Position numbers and translations under genes: made by a program
Part shown: positions 7,134 through 8,223 of the stretch, one piece after another
Position numbering within the stretch: the stretch's first letter is position 1
Layout of the letters: each line of letters opens with the position of its first letter
Notes under the pieces: generated by a model
The model's database searches: none
What the model saw: only the letters and a program-made list of their open reading frames with translations
What the model was told of the DNA's origin: nothing
DNA from: an uncultured Clostridia bacterium
GTDB lineage: Bacteria; Bacillota; Clostridia; Christensenellales; UBA1242
DNA length: 8,223 nucleotides
Direction: 5' to 3'
Assembly: GCA_937911885.1 (NCBI GenBank)
Contig: CALDPW010000195.1
Coordinates: 1 to 8,223, forward strand

Positions 7134-7140
7134 TGTCGAA
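7134..7140 (+). promoter_or_regulatory. Second TGTCGAA box
   Basis: TTTTGTCGAACACCCC here resembles TTTGTCGAATGCCC at 6057-6069, sharing TTTGTCGAA-NN-CCC. It lies upstream of the possible TATAAA at 7181-7186, farther from it than the first box is from its promoter. It could be a Spo0A site or a lineage-specific regulatory motif. Confidence 0.3.
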
Positions 7141-7155
7141 CACCCCAAAAACCAC

Positions 7156-7186
7156 TTGGCAAAATCAAAATTCCTGTAGTTATAAA
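7156..7186 (+). promoter_or_regulatory. Weak candidate promoter for the leader region
   Basis: TTGGCA (7156-7161) and TATAAA (7181-7186) are 19 bases apart, longer than the optimal 17. It is the best promoter-like pair seen between the two terminators and would place the AGGAGGGG sequence at the very start of the transcript. Confidence 0.25.
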
Positions 7187-7205
7187 TATAGGAGGGGTTA
7201 ACAAA

Positions 7206-7268
7206 ATAAAAAATATCTCCAACAAAGAAAATAGCGATTGCCCATTCTTCGCTATATATAATAAATAA
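7206..7268 (+). CDS. Possible 20-codon leader peptide with an ATA start
   Basis: AGGAGGGG (7191-7198) is one of the strongest Shine-Dalgarno sequences in the window, but no ATG, GTG or TTG follows at a usable distance. The only candidate at ideal spacing (7 bases) is ATA at 7206, opening 20 codons that end in SDCPFFAIYNK before TAA. Codons 9-17 cover the ATAGCGA/TCGCTAT hairpin, and a terminator starts 100 bases after the stop. A ribosome on this frame could affect RNA folding as in leader-peptide attenuation. ATA starts are rare, so this is speculative. Confidence 0.15.
   Translation: MKNISNKENSDCPFFAIYNK
7231..7255 (+). other. Small hairpin inside the leader region
   Basis: ATAGCGA (7231-7237) pairs with TCGCTAT (7249-7255) around an 11-base loop; no T-run follows. 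ATAGCGATT also occurs directly before the first terminator at 7063-7071, so the left arm is present twice and the right arm could in principle pair with either copy. Confidence 0.45.
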
Positions 7269-7368
7269 ACCCAAGTTAAATTCATCTTTCTTTGTGAACC
7301 CTAAAAGAAATTAAAAATAAAGAAAAGCACCCTTACTCATTGCCCCTATAACCCAATAGAAAAAGCTT

Positions 7369-7400
7369 AAAAGAAATCTAGTCGCCAAGATTTCTTTTTT
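7369..7400 (+). terminator. Rho-independent terminator upstream of the ribbon-helix-helix gene
   Basis: AAAAGAAATCT (7369-7379) pairs perfectly with AGATTTCTTTT (7388-7398) around an 8-base loop and ends in a T-run to 7400. It stands 101 bases before the next ATG, with no gene before it that needs it. It either ends an unannotated small RNA or acts as an attenuator for the downstream gene. Confidence 0.85.
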
Positions 7401-7425
7401 GTTGTGTAAAAAAATTTAAACGAAA

Positions 7426-7500
7426 GGAGGATTACAACAAAAGCAACATCACACACAATTAAAAGCAAGAACAAAAATTATTAAACTAGGAGGATAACAA
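7426..7500 (+). repeat. Duplicated ribosome binding site, two copies 63 bases apart
   Basis: GGAGGATTACAA (7426-7437) and GGAGGATAACAA (7489-7500) differ at one base. The second is directly followed by the ATG of the ribbon-helix-helix gene; the first is followed by CAAAAG and has no start codon. The offset is exactly 21 codons. It may be a relic of a duplication, a ribosome standby site or an RNA-binding protein target. Confidence 0.6.
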
Positions 7501-8049
7501 ATGCCGAAGCTTACACGACAAGATGTAATGCAGAAATACACCGTTAGAGTGTATGACAAAGACCAAGCCGATTTGCTTAATCGTGCTATGGAAAAATTTA
7601 TGCCAATGATTGGCAACAAAACAGACACCATTAGACACTTTGCTCTTATAGGTGCCGAGAAAATGCTTGGAGATAGTCAAATCAACAACAGCATTAACTT
7701 TTCAGAGATTAGAAGATATATGCAAGGAGTTGATGAGAAATTAGACAAGATTGAGAAAGGTCAAAAATCTTACTTTGCAGAAACCACAGGTGAAGTTATA
7801 ACAAATCAAGCAATGACAAACCTTAATACCAAACTACTCTTAAAGTCCACAGGGGCAAATTTAAGAAGTTATAGCAGTGGTTGGAAATACGAACCAACCG
7901 ATTATGACCTTGAAATTTTATGTAGTATATCTATAGTATTATTTTTTGCATCATTCCTTACTGCTGGCATTTGGAATCTTGTTGACATCATTAGGTTGGC
8001 ATGTGGTTCTTATAAAACATCAGACGGAAGACTTATTTCATACAAATAG
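7501..8049 (+). CDS. Ribbon-helix-helix DNA-binding protein with C-terminal membrane helix
   Basis: This 182-residue protein is not a recognised named family. Residues 12-18 (KYTVRVY) form a likely beta strand, followed by helices at about 20-34 and 39-56 separated by GNKTD; this is the ribbon-helix-helix pattern found in plasmid relaxosome accessory proteins (MobC-like), partition proteins and small repressors. A polar helical linker (about 65-115) may be coiled coil at 68-90. A single hydrophobic segment at about 137-160 sits near the C-terminus, with a 20-residue polar tail. AGGAGG lies 7 bases before the ATG. A putative attenuator lies upstream, and an 8-bp inverted repeat and terminator lie downstream. 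A DNA-binding head on a membrane anchor is unusual; it might tether DNA at the membrane in transfer or segregation, which is inference. Confidence 0.65.
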   Translation: MPKLTRQDVMQKYTVRVYDKDQADLLNRAMEKFMPMIGNKTDTIRHFALIGAEKMLGDSQINNSINFSEIRRYMQGVDEKLDKIEKGQKSYFAETTGEVITNQAMTNLNTKLLLKSTGANLRSYSSGWKYEPTDYDLEILCSISIVLFFASFLTAGIWNLVDIIRLACGSYKTSDGRLISYK

Positions 8050-8076
8050 TTTACTATTGAGATGTGAAGAATAAAT

Positions 8077-8100
8077 CATTGTGTTTTAGCAGACACAATG
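8077..8100. repeat. 8-bp perfect inverted repeat after the ribbon-helix-helix gene
   Basis: CATTGTGT (8077-8084) is mirrored by ACACAATG (8093-8100) around the loop TTTAGCAG. It has no T-run and a separate terminator follows, so it is probably not a terminator itself. It could be a binding site for a dimeric DNA-binding protein such as the adjacent gene product, or a mobilisation-type stem, but no nick-site consensus was recognised. Confidence 0.45.
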
Positions 8101-8107
8101 CAATAAT

Positions 8108-8148
8108 AAAAGTCCCCTTGTGCTTTAATTGGCATTTGGGGACTTTTT
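8108..8148 (+). terminator. Rho-independent terminator of the ribbon-helix-helix gene
   Basis: AAAAGTCCCC (8108-8117) pairs perfectly with GGGGACTTTT (8138-8147), followed by another T. The 20-base loop is rather large but can form a short inner TGC/GCA pair. The A-run on the left could serve termination from the other direction. Confidence 0.85.
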
Positions 8149-8154
8149 GTCTAA

Positions 8155-8223
8155 ATTTATAGACACGAATGCGGTAGCAAAGGTTTATTTGAGAACTATC
8201 GTTTCCGCGATGATTATATAGAG
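8155..8223 (+). CDS. Possible start of a further gene, partial, start codon not identified
   Basis: After an in-frame TAA at 8152-8154 this is the only + strand frame open to the window's end. It gives 23 codons of protein-like composition including RHECGSKGLFENYRFRDD. No ATG, GTG or TTG and no ribosome binding site are found in the frame, so it may use ATT at 8155, be a 5'-truncated remnant, or be a chance opening. The family is not recognised. Confidence 0.2.
   Translation, partial: MYRHECGSKGLFENYRFRDDYIE

Larger units (their letters stand above)
6985..7500 (+). other. 516-base stretch with no normal gene: terminators, orphan Shine-Dalgarno sites, possible leader RNA
   Basis: No ATG occurs on the + strand here. 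In order it contains weak AT-only hairpins (about 6999-7035), a strong terminator (7073-7101), a TGTCGAA box (7134-7140), a possible promoter (TTGGCA 7156-7161, TATAAA 7181-7186, 19-base spacing), an AGGAGGGG site without a normal start, a 7-bp hairpin (7231-7255), a second strong terminator (7369-7400), and two near-identical ribosome binding sites before the next gene. The layout resembles a transcribed leader with attenuation. A 76-codon minus-strand frame (7055-7285) crosses the first terminator, lacks a ribosome binding site and is not accepted. Confidence 0.6.

Noticed and set aside
7055..7285. Minus-strand 76-codon open frame in the gene-poor region
   Set aside because: It crosses a strong + strand terminator, has no ribosome binding site before its ATG and has an odd, low-complexity composition.
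7449..7680. Two minus-strand frames of 60 and 64 codons
   Set aside because: They overlap the ribbon-helix-helix gene, which has an ideal ribosome binding site on the + strand.
1..8223. CRISPR array, tRNA or rRNA genes, complete insertion sequence
   Set aside because: No spaced direct repeats, cloverleaf-like sequences, rRNA signatures or transposase motifs were seen on either strand.

Overview
The window is AT-rich (roughly 70% A+T by eye) and uses the standard genetic code, with strong AAGGAG/AGGAGG ribosome binding sites about 7-8 bases before most starts. This points to a low-GC Gram-positive bacterium (Bacillota; an anaerobic gut clostridial or Erysipelotrichia-like lineage is my guess). 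Two TGTCGAA motifs matching the Spo0A-box consensus would fit a spore-former lineage, but they do not prove it. All convincing genes lie on the + strand.

Left block (1-1023): the last 16 codons of what looks like an ABC exporter (ATPase/permease), then a small MarR-like winged-helix protein and a three-helix membrane protein with a C-terminal SHOCT domain. They are tightly packed, with each ribosome binding site at or overlapping the preceding stop, so they read as the tail of one operon.

Middle block (1024-6001): a 135-base spacer holds a 12-bp inverted repeat bounded by TA. Next come an unrecognised two-helix membrane protein and a P2-type Ca2+-transporting ATPase whose start lies inside the preceding gene (32-base overlap, so probably translationally coupled). 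A rho-independent terminator hairpin follows. A near-consensus promoter (TTGACC-17-TATAAA) starts in that hairpin's loop, and then comes a cardiolipin synthase of the PLD/HKD family. This block concerns the cell membrane: cation export and phospholipid synthesis.

Right block (6002-8223): a perfect extended -10 promoter, with a TGTCGAA box centred near -43, precedes a protein carrying only a sigma-region-4-like helix-turn-helix. A 516-base gene-poor stretch follows. It has two strong terminators, no ATG on the + strand, two Shine-Dalgarno sequences without a normal start codon and a near-copy of the next gene's ribosome binding site. It leads to a protein with an N-terminal ribbon-helix-helix domain, a helical linker and a C-terminal membrane helix. 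An 8-bp inverted repeat and a third terminator come after that gene, and the window ends in a short open frame that may be the start of another gene. The style of this right block (small DNA-binding proteins, RNA-level control signals) suggests an accessory or formerly mobile region, but no integrase, transposase, relaxase or attachment site is visible.

The best candidates for something new are the 6985-7500 leader and its control of the membrane-anchored ribbon-helix-helix protein, followed by the terminator/promoter overlap at 4409-4446 and the small membrane protein coupled to the Ca2+ pump.
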